Counted from the stretch's first letter, positions 8,418-17,496 are shown. The stretch: DNA of 64,000 nucleotides from Longitalea arenae (GCF_016924755.1 NZ_JAFFJX010000021.1:20031-84030); one strand, 5' to 3'. Numbers and translations are program-made. Notes: generated by a model from the sequence alone, not told the origin.

Positions 8418-9494
8418 ATGCTGTATAGCAAAGACATCGACGATTTGCTTGATATAAAAGAGATCTATCTTGAGCCTGAAGTAAGAGAATACAGGCGAGG
8501 ACAGGAAATCCTGAACCGCTTTCCCGACGCCAGCCTCATTGAAGTTCCGTCGCACTGGAAAATTCCAGAATTACATGGATTTCAGGGTTCAGTAGAACAC
8601 TGGTTAAAAATAAAAAGGAATATACTCATCCTGGGCATTAAAAAATCACTGACCTGCCGCCCGAATACCCGCAGTTCAAATTTCGTATCACCGAGCGAAT
8701 CCAATGGCTGCACCATGTCTTGCGCCTATTGTTATGTGCCCCGCCGGAAAGGATATGCGAACCCGATCACCTTGTTCGTGAACATTGAACAAATTATGGG
8801 TTATCTCGAACGTCATGCAAAAAGGCAGGGGCCCAAAACAGTCCCCGATCATATCGATCCGGAATATTGGGTATATGAGATCGGAGAAAACGGTGATTGT
8901 TCAGCAGATGCCGCCATATGCGACAACGTAAAAGACCTGATGGATCTGTTCAAAAGAATTCCCAACGGTAAGCTCACCTTTGCCACCAAATTTATCAACC
9001 GCCACATGTTGCATTACGATCCGCAGGGTAAAACACGCATTCGTTTCAGTTTGATGCCGCATGGATTAAGCAAATTGGTGGATGTTCGTACTACCCCGAT
9101 TAAGGCACGCATTGAAGCTATTAACGATTTTACGGCTGCCGGTTATGAAGTAAATCTCAATTTTTCTCCGGTCATTTATTACGAAGGCTGGGAGCAGGAA
9201 TGGGCTGATCTCTTTACTGAACTGAATGATGTTATGGACGAGCGTACCAAACAACAATTAACCTGTGAGATCATTTTCCTCACACACAATGAACAATTGC
9301 ACAACGTGAATATGGGATGGCATCCGAAAGCAGAAGAGCTGTTATGGCAGCCAGCCATGCAGGAAGTAAAGTACAGCGAAACGGGCGGACGTAATGTAAG
9401 GTACAAACGAGGTATTAAAGGTTCACTGGTAAAACAACTCGAGGACCTGGTGCATGAAAAATTGCCTTATTGCAAGATCCGCTATGCTTTCTGA
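8418..9494 (+). CDS. Radical SAM enzyme of the spore photoproduct lyase family
   Basis: 358 aa. The [4Fe-4S] motif CTMSCAYC (Cys98, Cys102, Cys105) is followed by VPRRKGYANP as in spore photoproduct lyases (SPL). GENGDCSADA places a Cys161 where SPL has its hydrogen-donor Cys in a CTSD-like segment (my alignment by eye). TFATKF, RIRFSLMP and EVNLNFSPVIYYEGWEQEW are further SPL-type core strands. SPL repairs the UV thymine dimer of spores; this lineage does not form spores, so the true substrate may be another UV lesion. It stands alone, with a gene-free stretch on its 3' side. Confidence 0.88.
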   Translation: MLYSKDIDDLLDIKEIYLEPEVREYRRGQEILNRFPDASLIEVPSHWKIPELHGFQGSVEHWLKIKRNILILGIKKSLTCRPNTRSSNFVSPSESNGCTMSCAYCYVPRRKGYANPITLFVNIEQIMGYLERHAKRQGPKTVPDHIDPEYWVYEIGENGDCSADAAICDNVKDLMDLFKRIPNGKLTFATKFINRHMLHYDPQGKTRIRFSLMPHGLSKLVDVRTTPIKARIEAINDFTAAGYEVNLNFSPVIYYEGWEQEWADLFTELNDVMDERTKQQLTCEIIFLTHNEQLHNVNMGWHPKAEELLWQPAMQEVKYSETGGRNVRYKRGIKGSLVKQLEDLVHEKLPYCKIRYAF

Positions 9495-9601
9495 CGCCTA
9501 TGGCAGGTATGAATTATTAAACCGATTGAATAAACATTGATTTTAGACAAGAATTGACCTGGATTAGCACTTTTTGAGCTGCGCTCAGATTAACCTTGTA
9601 A

Positions 9602-9635
9602 TTTTGTTTCAGCGAAGTAAAAATATTTAATTTTG
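9602..9635 (+). promoter_or_regulatory. Candidate promoter in the 9495-9842 gene-free stretch
   Basis: TTTTG (9602-9606), 21 bp, TAATTTTG (9628-9635) fits the -33/-7 pattern. The -33 box is also the end of an upstream -7-like TAATTTTG (9599-9606), preceded by TTTTTG at 9571, so two promoters may be nested. Either would leave a leader of about 200 nt before the T9SS cargo gene. Nothing else recognisable is present between 9495 and 9842. Confidence 0.45.
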
Positions 9636-9842
9636 TAAGGAACTTATTGCATTCAGTGTGATTATGATGGGCGAAGCCTTAGGATCGGCTAAGTCACATT
9701 CTTTTCTTAAACCAGCGATTTATAATTCCTCGCTTTCCTTCCCAATCAGGTTTATTTTTCTTAGACTGACCTCTGTCATAAAAAGAGCTCCCTTGGGTGA
9801 TTTTTATGCACCCCATTTTAAAACTGCAAAATCTAAAAGCTT

Positions 9843-11096
9843 ATGTGCAAAATGCTGAAATATGTGTTGCTGTTTGCTGTCTTGCCGGTTTATGTTACCG
9901 GTCAGTCAGATCAAATGACCTATGCCATCACATCGGCCGACAAGGGAAGTAACGATTGGATCGCCTTACGTACCCTGAATATGAAGACGGGGAAATTAAG
10001 CCAGATGCTGTTGAATATGAATGACAAGGGACTGCTGCAATACGATATAGCTTCTCAGAAGCTAACTGATAAGGTTATCCGGCCTGTTTTGGCCCTGCCT
10101 GTAGTGGCGAACAATACAGCGGTGCCCAAAGTGAATACCGGGGTTGCAGCGATAGCATATGACCAAAGAACAAACCGGCTCTTTTATGTTGCCATGAGCG
10201 ATGACATACTGAGGTATATCGATCTTTCCACCATGAACGTATATGCCGATCCGGATTTGTCTTTCAGCAAGGCAGGCAAGTACACATTTAGGAGCTACAA
10301 TCCGGTGAGCAGGCTGGTAATAACACCGGATGGTTATGGTTATACCATTACGACGGACGGCAATCGCCTGATCTGCTTTACCACCAATAACAAGCCTTCA
10401 TTTACCGATATGGGCGAGTTGAAAGATGATCCCGCCAACAAGGAAATGTCAATACTCAATACCTGCGGCAACCTGGGCGGCGATATGGTTGCCGATGATG
10501 CAGGAAACCTTTATCTCATTACTGCCAGCAACCGCGTATATAAGATCGAGATCAAAACCAGGCTGGCAACTTACCTGGCAACAATTTCAAAATTACCGGC
10601 TACATTTACGACCAATGGAGCTGCCATCAACGAAAATGGGAACCTTGTTGTGAGCAGTTCGATATACACAGAAGGGTCCTTCATTGTTGATCATAAAAAC
10701 TGGCAGGCATCGCCTGCACCCGCGATACAGCACTTGTATGGCATCGCCGACCTGGCAAGCGGTAATGTGTTGCCCGTAAAAAAGACCAGTCCTTCGGTTT
10801 TAGTATTGGGCAAGCCACTTTTAAAGAAAGGTAATATCAAAGTTTATCCGAATCCTGTGTTGTTCGATGAAGTGAATATTCAATTCAATGATCTGCCCAT
10901 GGGTAAATACTTAATTGAACTGGCAGATCCATTGGGAAGAAAAGTCATTCAACAGAAGGTAAAACTCATCAGGCAAGGGCAAACTGCCCTCTTACAGATC
11001 CCCACCATTACAGCACAAGCTTTCTATTACATACGAATTTTGAATGAAAAGAATGCGCTGGTAAGTACGCACAAGCTCGCGGTAGAAAGATGGTAG
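9843..11096 (+). CDS. Secreted beta-propeller-like protein with T9SS type A sorting domain
   Basis: 417 aa. Signal peptide MLKYVLLFAVLPVYVTGQ (from the ATG at 9852; the one at 9843 adds MCK). The middle reads as repeated WD/NHL-like strands: TNRLFYVAMSDDILRYIDLS, SRLVITPDGYGYTITTDGN, MVADDAGNLYLITASNRVYKI, AAINENGNLVVSSSIY. The C-terminal ~85 residues are a type IX secretion sorting domain: KVYPNPVLFDEVNIQFND, GKYLIELADPLGRKV, FYYIRILNEKNALVSTHKLAV. It is therefore exported by T9SS, cleaved and attached to the surface or released. Ligand or partner unknown. Followed by an intrinsic terminator. Confidence 0.85.
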   Translation: MCKMLKYVLLFAVLPVYVTGQSDQMTYAITSADKGSNDWIALRTLNMKTGKLSQMLLNMNDKGLLQYDIASQKLTDKVIRPVLALPVVANNTAVPKVNTGVAAIAYDQRTNRLFYVAMSDDILRYIDLSTMNVYADPDLSFSKAGKYTFRSYNPVSRLVITPDGYGYTITTDGNRLICFTTNNKPSFTDMGELKDDPANKEMSILNTCGNLGGDMVADDAGNLYLITASNRVYKIEIKTRLATYLATISKLPATFTTNGAAINENGNLVVSSSIYTEGSFIVDHKNWQASPAPAIQHLYGIADLASGNVLPVKKTSPSVLVLGKPLLKKGNIKVYPNPVLFDEVNIQFNDLPMGKYLIELADPLGRKVIQQKVKLIRQGQTALLQIPTITAQAFYYIRILNEKNALVSTHKLAVERW

Positions 11097-11158
11097 TTCT
11101 TTGAGCTTTTTGATGCACAATTAATATACAATTCTGACGAATCTCATGGGCCCTCCCC

Positions 11159-11188
11159 AAAAGGATCGCGAAATGCGATCCTTTTTTT
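11159..11188 (+). terminator. Intrinsic terminator
   Basis: 11-bp perfect stem AAAAGGATCGC / GCGATCCTTTT, 5-nt loop gaaat, ending in a run of seven T. Ends the T9SS cargo gene. The rest of 11189-11445 holds only a short palindrome (GATGCA-AA-TGCATC, 11318-11331) between convergent genes. Confidence 0.9.
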
Positions 11189-11445
11189 ATTGCCCGTTGG
11201 GAATGGTTAATTATTTATTGGTAATGCATCCGCGTCCATGAACGAGATAAAATATTTAATTCCATTTTACCCAAACAGTTGATGAGCATATAAATAAGTT
11301 GCAAAAATGCTGCAACAGATGCAAATGCATCAGCTGGTAACAAGCCTGATAAAACAAACGGGTGATTATGGCAACCCAAGCATTACGTCCCGGCAACTGT
11401 TATTACTGTTGCTTACGCCGGGTAGAATGAGCAGCTCCATTCGAT

Positions 11446-11982
11446 CTATAAATGATCAATGGGGTTATGCGTGATCACATTGCCCTTTTCATCCAATGGA
11501 ATAAATGTATTCCAGGATACTTCCCAGATATTATCTTCCATATCGGCCATCAAAAAACAATAGCCGCCAAACGGTGGCGCCATCGGTTCCTTTAAGATCT
11601 TTACGCCTTTACGCTTAAACAGCGTATATAACTCTTCCACTTTTTGTTTTGAATCTACCATATACGCTAATACAAAGCCCCGAAATCCGCTGCCTTCAGC
11701 CGGCACGTTCGCAAATGCCGCCAGTTCCTTTCGACCATACAGGCTTAATAAAAATCCGTTGAGCTTAAAAAAGATAATGTCTTTGTTCTCAGCAACCGGT
11801 TCCCACCCGAATTTTTCTACATAAAAACGGCGCATAGCTTGCAGGTCATCGGCGCCCAGGGTAATTACACTCAATCGTTGATCCATCATAGTATGTATTT
11901 TTTCAGTTTTTGAATGACTATAGGCACACAGTCCAAAAAGCAGGCAAAAAATAAGGTTGCGGCACAACATTTTTGAGTGCAA
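11446..11982 (-). CDS. VOC/glyoxalase-family protein
   Basis: The core is a single vicinal-oxygen-chelate domain: RLSVITLGADDLQAMRRFYVEKFGWEP, IIFFKLNGFLLSLYGR, GFVLAYMVDSKQKVEELY, GVKILKEPMAPPFGGYCFLMADMEDNIWEVSWN (in pieces). The last Glu, before VSWN, is the usual metal-ligand position. From the first ATG the protein has 178 aa with a hydrophobic N-terminus (NLIFCLLFGLCAYS) that could be a signal peptide. A start at Met32 (11889) gives the usual 147-aa cytoplasmic size and is equally plausible. It is 45 bp or more downstream of an AraC-type regulator on the same strand, which probably controls or is cotranscribed with it. Confidence 0.82.
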   Translation of the reverse strand: MHSKMLCRNLIFCLLFGLCAYSHSKTEKIHTMMDQRLSVITLGADDLQAMRRFYVEKFGWEPVAENKDIIFFKLNGFLLSLYGRKELAAFANVPAEGSGFRGFVLAYMVDSKQKVEELYTLFKRKGVKILKEPMAPPFGGYCFLMADMEDNIWEVSWNTFIPLDEKGNVITHNPIDHL

Positions 11983-12027
11983 GATATTACCGGTTAATCG
12001 CTCAAACTTTGGAAAAATGCGACAATC

Positions 12028-12762
12028 TTATAACTGCGATGGCGCCAGTCCGGTGTATCTTTTAATGTCATTGCTTAAATGGGCATGATCATAATAGCCA
12101 CTATCGAATGCAATTTCGAGCAGGCTTTTTTGGGAGTGGAATTTTTTGATGTTTTTAAAGGCCAATTCGAAGCGAACGAAATTAATGAACGCTTTAGGGC
12201 TTAACCCCGTTTGTTGTTTGAAGTGTCGTTCCAGCTGTCTTTTGCTGATGAAGTGGAGCCTGGCCAGCGCGTCGACAGTGATATGCCCTTTGCAGTTGTT
12301 GATGCTGGTTATAACAGGCAATATGCTTTGTTTGGGCGCAGCCATACGGGATAGAAAGAACCGGTCAAATGCCTGTACAAAATGGCCTTTAGTGCTTGTG
12401 ATTTCAGGAACCAGTTCTTTTTCGAATTCAACGGTGGTATTTGTCAATTCGTGTAAAGAAGCATAATTATAGAAAAATGAAAAAGCGGCCGGTTTGAAAC
12501 GAACGCCCAGGAGGCTGGTATCAGCCGGTTGCACAATATCCTTAAAACGCGTCATAGTACCAACCAAACCAACAGCTCCATTTTTAAGTATAAAACCGTC
12601 CTTCTCAGTACAAAGGTCTTCGCCTGTATTTATGAGAATGTCCACACAACCATCCGGCATGATCCTGTTGACCACCGCTTGCCCCTTTGTGTTGGTGACC
12701 TTCCAGTAGGCATCGATATAAGGAGCCAGTGCAGGATCTGGCTTATATTGTTTGTAGCCCAT
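12028..12762 (-). CDS. AraC-family transcriptional regulator
   Basis: 244 aa. The N-terminal sensor part (MGYKQYKPDPALAPYIDAYW, RIMPDGCVDILIN, LLGVRFKPAAFSFFY) belongs to the DUF6597-like group that often precedes AraC helix-turn-helix domains. The C-terminal ~100 residues are the double HTH: ITVDALARLHFISKRQLERHFKQQTGLSPKAF for the first, LLEIAFDSGYYDHAHLSNDIKRYTGLAPSQL for the second. Its likely target is the VOC gene directly downstream. The inducing ligand is unknown. Divergent from the membrane hydrolase at 12987. Confidence 0.92.
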   Translation of the reverse strand: MGYKQYKPDPALAPYIDAYWKVTNTKGQAVVNRIMPDGCVDILINTGEDLCTEKDGFILKNGAVGLVGTMTRFKDIVQPADTSLLGVRFKPAAFSFFYNYASLHELTNTTVEFEKELVPEITSTKGHFVQAFDRFFLSRMAAPKQSILPVITSINNCKGHITVDALARLHFISKRQLERHFKQQTGLSPKAFINFVRFELAFKNIKKFHSQKSLLEIAFDSGYYDHAHLSNDIKRYTGLAPSQL

Positions 12763-12976
12763 GTATATGATAACTATTTTCCCGGTACCCAGGTTTCCAA
12801 CTCTTGAACAATATATCCTTCAATTTTTGCGCAATTCTTAGTGCTGGCACTGTTTTCTTAAACCTGGCTACAAATCTGCCTAATTTATTGATCTAAAACA
12901 ACAATTTGTGATAATTCAGCTGTTAGTGGGGAATCGATCTACGGCATCTGATTTGAAGGTATATAGTTAAATAACC

Positions 12977-12982
12977 AGGAGG
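12977..12982 (+). promoter_or_regulatory. Strong Shine-Dalgarno sequence
   Basis: AGGAGG followed by acgt then ATG at 12987. Canonical SD sites are rare in Bacteroidota and few are seen in this window, so it fixes this start and may mark unusually strong or ancestrally foreign translation signals. Confidence 0.6.
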
Positions 12983-12986
12983 ACGT

Positions 12987-14108
12987 ATGCCATTGTTGTT
13001 GTTAATGTTTTTTCTTGTTGATATTCTATCTATAGCATATCCGTTTATTGCTTACTACTTATGGAGAGAATGGGATAAATTCAATGATACTGTATCAGAC
13101 GACTATGCAGAGCGTTGTTTGTATGGAGCGATCGCGGTTGCTCTGTTCATCCTGCTTGGCAGGTTTATTGTCAAGTTATTGATTAGCAAAAGACGGTCCG
13201 GAGAAGAAGAACCCCGCCTTTTCCATTCTTCAAAGCGCGATACCATCAAACGTCCGGATGGCAGCCGTATTAACGTTGAATATTTTGGCAAAGAAGACGG
13301 GCCGCCGATCATTTTTGTTCATGGTTGGAACGCAAATACGAATAATTGGTATTATCAGCGAAAATTTTTTGAAAGCGGCTACCGTCTTATTATGATGGAT
13401 CTGCCAGGCCTTGGCAAGTCGACCCGGCCTGGCAACCGTGATTTTTCACTGGAAAAAATGGCTGCCGACCTGGAAGCTGTGATCGAACACACCAATGCGC
13501 GCAATGCAGTTTTATGGGGACACAGCATGGGTGGGATGACGATCCTCTCCCTGTTTGCCAATCACCGGTATTCAAACAGGATTGCAATAAAAGCACTCAT
13601 TCTGGAACATACTACGTATACAAACCCCGTTCGCACAATGATGTTCAGTAAGTTAATGACGGCCATCGAAAAACCGGTACTAAGGCCGCTTTGCTGGTTA
13701 ATTATCGCCTTATCGCCGCTTGTCTGGATATCCCGGTGGATGAGCTATATGAACGGCCATTCACACATTGTGACGAGGTTATTGACATTCGCTGGAACAC
13801 AAACGCAAAAGCAACTTGATTTTAGCACCTTGCTTTCAACTATGGCTCCCCCGGCTGTTATGGCGAGGGGCGTACTTGCCATGTTCAAATACGATGTCAC
13901 CAGCCAACTCCCACAGATTACTATACCTGCACTTGTTATTGCCGCCAATAAAGATCGGCTGACCAAACCAATAGCGAGCGAATTTATGTATACACATATG
14001 CCGTCAGCAAAGCTTACGACTGTATCTCCTGGTAATCACCAATCTTTGCTGGAGCGCCACAAAGAGGTGAATGAAGCAGCCAAGAATTTTATCGAAACGT
14101 TATCCTGA
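12987..14108 (+). CDS. Membrane-anchored alpha/beta hydrolase
   Basis: 373 aa. Two N-terminal membrane segments (residues ~1-25, LLLLMFFLVDILSIAYPFIAYYL, and ~48-66, GAIAVALFILLGRFIVKLL) precede a hydrolase domain. Catalytic machinery: oxyanion IIFVHGWNANTNNW, nucleophile elbow VLWGHSMGGMT (Ser), acid in VIAANKDRLTKP (Asp), base in SPGNHQSLLERH (His). A further hydrophobic stretch, PLCWLIIALSPLVWISRWM, lies in the cap region and may contact the membrane. The fold and triad are clear, the substrate is not (lipid-like ester by inference). The start is supported by the AGGAGG just upstream. Confidence 0.86.
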   Translation: MPLLLLMFFLVDILSIAYPFIAYYLWREWDKFNDTVSDDYAERCLYGAIAVALFILLGRFIVKLLISKRRSGEEEPRLFHSSKRDTIKRPDGSRINVEYFGKEDGPPIIFVHGWNANTNNWYYQRKFFESGYRLIMMDLPGLGKSTRPGNRDFSLEKMAADLEAVIEHTNARNAVLWGHSMGGMTILSLFANHRYSNRIAIKALILEHTTYTNPVRTMMFSKLMTAIEKPVLRPLCWLIIALSPLVWISRWMSYMNGHSHIVTRLLTFAGTQTQKQLDFSTLLSTMAPPAVMARGVLAMFKYDVTSQLPQITIPALVIAANKDRLTKPIASEFMYTHMPSAKLTTVSPGNHQSLLERHKEVNEAAKNFIETLS

Positions 14109-14279
14109 GGTTTATAGGTCGGGCTGGCAGTTATCTAAGAAATGTCGTATTAGTCATATTGGTCTAAAGTTATTGAATATGGGGTATGATCCCCAGTATG
14201 CGTAGTGGCATAATTCTTTCAGTATTTGTCGGTTATTTAAAAAGCACCATTACGATCACATAATAAATAGCAGCGATAC

Positions 14280-16241
14280 ATGTCCAAGCAGGCAGATGTA
14301 AGTTTGCGTCCGCGAAAAGGTGTTCAGAACGAATTTGCAGACTTGATAGTTCTTGTTAATTCAATTCCCGCCTTGGTTGCATATATAGATTGCAACATGA
14401 TACTACAATTTTGCAATCAGCCATTTAAAGCCTGGTTCAATAAGACCGGGGAATTAGCTGGCCAAAGATTTACACTGATCGTCGGTCGTGAGATCTTCGA
14501 CCAGGTGCAACGCCATATGGGCAAAGTACTGGTAGGGGAGACGGCTTACTGTCAAATCTCTGTTACCGGTCACAGCAGTCTCCAGTACCTGGAGCTTACC
14601 CTCTCGCCCCATTTTGATGAACGAAGGGAAGTAAAAGGTTTCATATTTCATGGCTCGGATATTACAGAGAAAAACAGGACTGAACGGGCCCTGAAAGATT
14701 ATTTTGAAAATGCCTCCATCTGCCTGCATTGGGTGAATGCCGACGGTATCATTGTTTGGGCCAACCAGGCAGAACTTAATCTGTTAGGCTATACAGAAGA
14801 AGAATACATTGGACGTCACATTTCTGAATTCCATGCCAATAAAAATGCCATTGAAGATATCATGTGGCGCCTCACCAATAAGCAACGGATCGAGAACTAT
14901 GATGCAGAACTTGTTTGCAAAGATGACTCCATAAGACATGTCTCTATAAATTCATCAGCTTTATGGGAGGGCGAAAAATTTGTTCATACAAGATGCTTTA
15001 CCATTGATATAACTGAGCAGAAACTTGCGGCGAAAGTTATTAAAGAGCGCGAAGAACGCTTCCGGCAAATGGCAAATCTTGTTCCTGTGGTTATCTGGAC
15101 TACCGATGATAAGGGCCATTGCAACTTTCTGAGTGCAAAATGGCAGCAATTGACCGGCAAGCCGGTAGAGGAAGGCCTTGCAACCCTGTGGTTCAAACTT
15201 ATTCATCCCGATGACCGAGAAAATGTCATCACTTCCTGGACGAGTTGTTTTGATACCCGCAAACCATTTGAGGGAAAATTCAGGCTTTTGAGCGCATCCG
15301 GAAATTACATTATTGCCTACACGAACGCAATTCCCATATATGATACGCAAAAAGAACTTACAGGTTATATAGGGATTTTTCAGGATATCTCCGCCGAGGA
15401 GCAAATAAAATATTCACTCGAGAAAATTGTATTGGATCGAACGGAAGACCTGAGGAAAAGAAATGCAGCACTCAGGCAGGCCGAAATAATCCTGAAGCAG
15501 AAGAACGAGGAATTGGAGAAGATCAACAACCAGCTGTCTTCTTTTGCCCATATTGCCAGTCACGACCTGCAGGAACCGTTGCGAAAAATTCAGGTGAACT
15601 TCGACAGGCTTTTTCACATTGAAGGCGATCACTTTTCAGACAAAAGCCGCGAAATATACCGCCGTATTACTGATTCTACCAGCCATATGAAAAGCCTGAT
15701 CCAGGATCTGCTGGCTTTTGCCCAGAGCAATGATTATGAAGGGAAGCTGGAAAAAGTTGACTTGAATATAATTCTGAAAGACACCATAAATGCCCTGGAG
15801 GCAAAGATCATCGAAAAAAATGCCAGGATAGAGGTTGGAAAATTACCTGCATTGAAAATTATCCCGTTCCAGTTCCATCAATTATTTTTGAATTTATTGA
15901 GTAATGCATTAAAATTCGCCAGGTCTGATGAATATCCATTTATTAGGGTTCAAAGTGAATTGCTGGAAGGGTGTAATCTGCCGAATCGCCTGGCTGAAGC
16001 CAATAAGGCCTGTCATCACATCAGCGTTTCAGACAATGGGATCGGGTTCTCTCCTGAACAGTCTGAAAAAATATTTGAGATGTTTTATCGATTGCATGAC
16101 CGTACGAAATTTGAAGGTACGGGCCTCGGCCTTGCGATCTGCAAAAAAATAGTAGAGAACCACGAAGGAATGATAGCAGCAGAAGCTGTGCAAAATGGAG
16201 GAGCCATTTTTCATATTTACCTGCCAGCCGAAAAAAATTAA
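14280..16241 (+). CDS. Soluble multi-PAS sensor histidine kinase
   Basis: 653 aa, no membrane segment, so a cytoplasmic sensor. Three PAS domains: about 20-135 (SIPALVAYIDCNMILQFCN to FHGSDITEKN), 140-248 (NADGIIVWANQAELNLLGY to CFTIDITEQK) and 258-375 (TTDDKGHCNFLSAKWQQLTG to GIFQDISAEEQ). A coiled coil (KYSLEKIVLDRTEDLRKRN...) leads to HisKA with phospho-acceptor His428 in FAHIASHDLQEPLRKIQ. The HATPase domain shows N box LFLNLLSNALKFARS, G1 VSDNGIGFS and G2 FEGTGLGLAICKKI. There is no receiver domain. The next gene, 58 bp on, is a MEDS protein, a likely partner. No response regulator is adjacent. Confidence 0.93.
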   Translation: MSKQADVSLRPRKGVQNEFADLIVLVNSIPALVAYIDCNMILQFCNQPFKAWFNKTGELAGQRFTLIVGREIFDQVQRHMGKVLVGETAYCQISVTGHSSLQYLELTLSPHFDERREVKGFIFHGSDITEKNRTERALKDYFENASICLHWVNADGIIVWANQAELNLLGYTEEEYIGRHISEFHANKNAIEDIMWRLTNKQRIENYDAELVCKDDSIRHVSINSSALWEGEKFVHTRCFTIDITEQKLAAKVIKEREERFRQMANLVPVVIWTTDDKGHCNFLSAKWQQLTGKPVEEGLATLWFKLIHPDDRENVITSWTSCFDTRKPFEGKFRLLSASGNYIIAYTNAIPIYDTQKELTGYIGIFQDISAEEQIKYSLEKIVLDRTEDLRKRNAALRQAEIILKQKNEELEKINNQLSSFAHIASHDLQEPLRKIQVNFDRLFHIEGDHFSDKSREIYRRITDSTSHMKSLIQDLLAFAQSNDYEGKLEKVDLNIILKDTINALEAKIIEKNARIEVGKLPALKIIPFQFHQLFLNLLSNALKFARSDEYPFIRVQSELLEGCNLPNRLAEANKACHHISVSDNGIGFSPEQSEKIFEMFYRLHDRTKFEGTGLGLAICKKIVENHEGMIAAEAVQNGGAIFHIYLPAEKN

Positions 16242-16299
16242 AGCTATTCCACAGCTGAACAAAACAATTCTGTATTAATTATCCGTAAAAGTTAAGCTA

Positions 16300-16950
16300 A
16301 TGTATTCGTTGAAAGTCAATCACGATGGGTGGGCTACAAGTTCGAGTGATGTTTTTTGGGGCGAGATCGCACCATGCGAGCATGTTGTTCAGATCTATGA
16401 AAATGATGAAAGTTTTCTCGACCTTCTCACTGGGTTTGTCAATGGCGGCATCAATGCCGGGGAATGTGCCGTGGTTATTGCGACAGCTGCGCATTTGACA
16501 GCTTTGCATGAGCGGCTCACTGCTTTGGGTTACTCGGTTGGTTCTTTAATTTCCAATACTCAATACATTCCGCTCGATGCAGAAGAAACTTTATCCAAAT
16601 TCATGGTCAATGATTGGCCAGACGAAATTCTTTTCCATAAGGTCATAAGCGAAGTCATACTGAAGGCAAAAGGAAACAACCGCAAGGTTCGCGCTTTTGG
16701 CGAGATGGTCGCCATTTTATGGGCCAAAGGGCAGGTAGGTGCCACAGTAAGGCTTGAACATCTTTGGAACAAGTTCTGTGAAAATGAGGCATTTTGCTTG
16801 TTTTGTGCATACCCCGAAAGCGGTTTCACCCAGGATGTTGCGGAATCGGTCATGCATATTTGTGGCGCTCATTCAAAAATGATCAAGGGCGTGGAGAAAG
16901 GAAAGACAGATATTTTTTACAAAATAGTTGAACGAAAACGAGCAAATTAG
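16300..16950 (+). CDS. MEDS (DcmR-type sensory) domain protein
   Basis: 216 aa, single MEDS domain: HVVQIYENDESFLDLLTGFVNGGINAGECAVVIATAAHL (in pieces HVVQIYENDESFLDLLTGF and NAGECAVVIATAAHLTALHE) is the family hallmark, followed by the AEETLSKFMVNDWPDE segment and KVRAFGEMVAILWAKGQ, a typical second motif with RAFGEMV. The C-terminal part has CLFCAYPESGF. MEDS domains are RecA/KaiC-fold sensory modules first recognised in the methylotroph regulator DcmR and are often found with histidine kinases. Here it is most likely cotranscribed with the PAS kinase and could receive or modulate its signal. Ligand unknown. Confidence 0.82.
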   Translation: MYSLKVNHDGWATSSSDVFWGEIAPCEHVVQIYENDESFLDLLTGFVNGGINAGECAVVIATAAHLTALHERLTALGYSVGSLISNTQYIPLDAEETLSKFMVNDWPDEILFHKVISEVILKAKGNNRKVRAFGEMVAILWAKGQVGATVRLEHLWNKFCENEAFCLFCAYPESGFTQDVAESVMHICGAHSKMIKGVEKGKTDIFYKIVERKRAN

Positions 16951-17042
16951 CCGTGATAATACAGTCACGCGCCATAGTACAGTAAAATTCAATTTGCAAG
17001 GTCTTAAAGCTATTCAAGAAGATAAAATGATCCTCTTTTAAA

Positions 17043-17090
17043 TTTTGGGCGTTTGCAATCACTGGTTTACATTTGCAACAACGTTGTAAA
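17043..17090 (+). promoter_or_regulatory. Promoter and palindromic operator of import cassette A
   Basis: TTTTG (17043-17047), 20 bp, TAcaTTTG (17068-17075). The -7 box runs into the near-palindrome TTTGCAAC-AAC-GTTGTAAA (17072-17090; one mismatch in 8-bp arms), which would cover the transcription start. Cassette B has the same layout at 46536-46582, with the TTG start codon at almost the same distance. This shared geometry is the main argument that both are real and recognised by a related regulator. Confidence 0.72.
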
Positions 17091-17097
17091 CACAGAA

Positions 17098-17436
17098 TTG
17101 ACGCTTTTTGCAAAATATCGCTATGGAGTTACTTTGTTTCTCCTGCTCCTGTACGGTTTTATTGCCGTACCTGTTCAGTTCTGGCATTACCATCCCGATA
17201 GGGCAGCACAAAACAAGCGATCGTTCCATTCAACTGTTTCAAAAGATCTTGTTGGCAAGATCCATGACTGCAAGATCTGCTCGCATGCGTATTCCGTTTT
17301 TGCGCATGATCATGCGGCTATTGAAATTGGCATAGCGGCCAAACCCATCTTTCTGGCTCCCGCACCAGTTTTGGATCTGCTCGAGTTTGCCGGACCGGCT
17401 TTTTCCAACAAAGGTCCGCCTCATTACTTCAGCTGA
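17098..17436 (+). CDS. Small exported His/Cys protein of import cassette A
   Basis: 112 aa from a TTG start. The start is chosen because the promoter and probable transcription start lie just upstream, ruling out the longer frame from 17053, and because the paralogue at 46589 also starts with TTG after AATTG. N-terminal hydrophobic segment (YGVTLFLLLLYGFIAVPVQ), then WHYHP, later CKICSHAYS, several His (FAHDHAA), and the C-terminal SNKGPP. The paralogue shares LYxFIAxPVQxWHxHP, CxxCSHxYS and NKGPP at only moderate overall identity, so these are the constrained residues. Likely exported or membrane-anchored, possibly binding metal through His/Cys, similar in concept to the small DUF2946 proteins beside proteobacterial metal receptors (analogy, not shown homology). 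Confidence 0.72.
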   Translation: MTLFAKYRYGVTLFLLLLYGFIAVPVQFWHYHPDRAAQNKRSFHSTVSKDLVGKIHDCKICSHAYSVFAHDHAAIEIGIAAKPIFLAPAPVLDLLEFAGPAFSNKGPPHYFS

Positions 17437-17468
17437 TATTTATTCCCATTTTATCTTTTACAAGCGTT

Positions 17469-17496
17469 CCAGGCAATGCTCTAAGCTTTGCCCTGG
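17469..17496 (+). other. mRNA hairpin between small protein A and receptor A
   Basis: CCAGGCAA pairs with TTGCCCTGG (one bulged base), with inner GCT/AGC pairing and a 3-nt loop. There is no T-tract afterwards, so it is not a full terminator. It may set mRNA stability or ratio between the small protein and the receptor; cassette B has a hairpin in the same place. Confidence 0.45.

Noticed and set aside
9658..9858. 66-codon frame before the T9SS gene
   Set aside because: No recognisable protein, overlaps the start of the real gene, and lies in what looks like its leader.
11318..11331. GATGCA-AA-TGCATC as another Crp-type operator
   Set aside because: Same 2-bp spacer but different sequence, and it lies between convergent genes where no promoter is expected.
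17053..17097. Longer N-terminus of the cassette A small protein
   Set aside because: The -7 box and operator lie inside it; the paralogue starts only at the equivalent of 17098.
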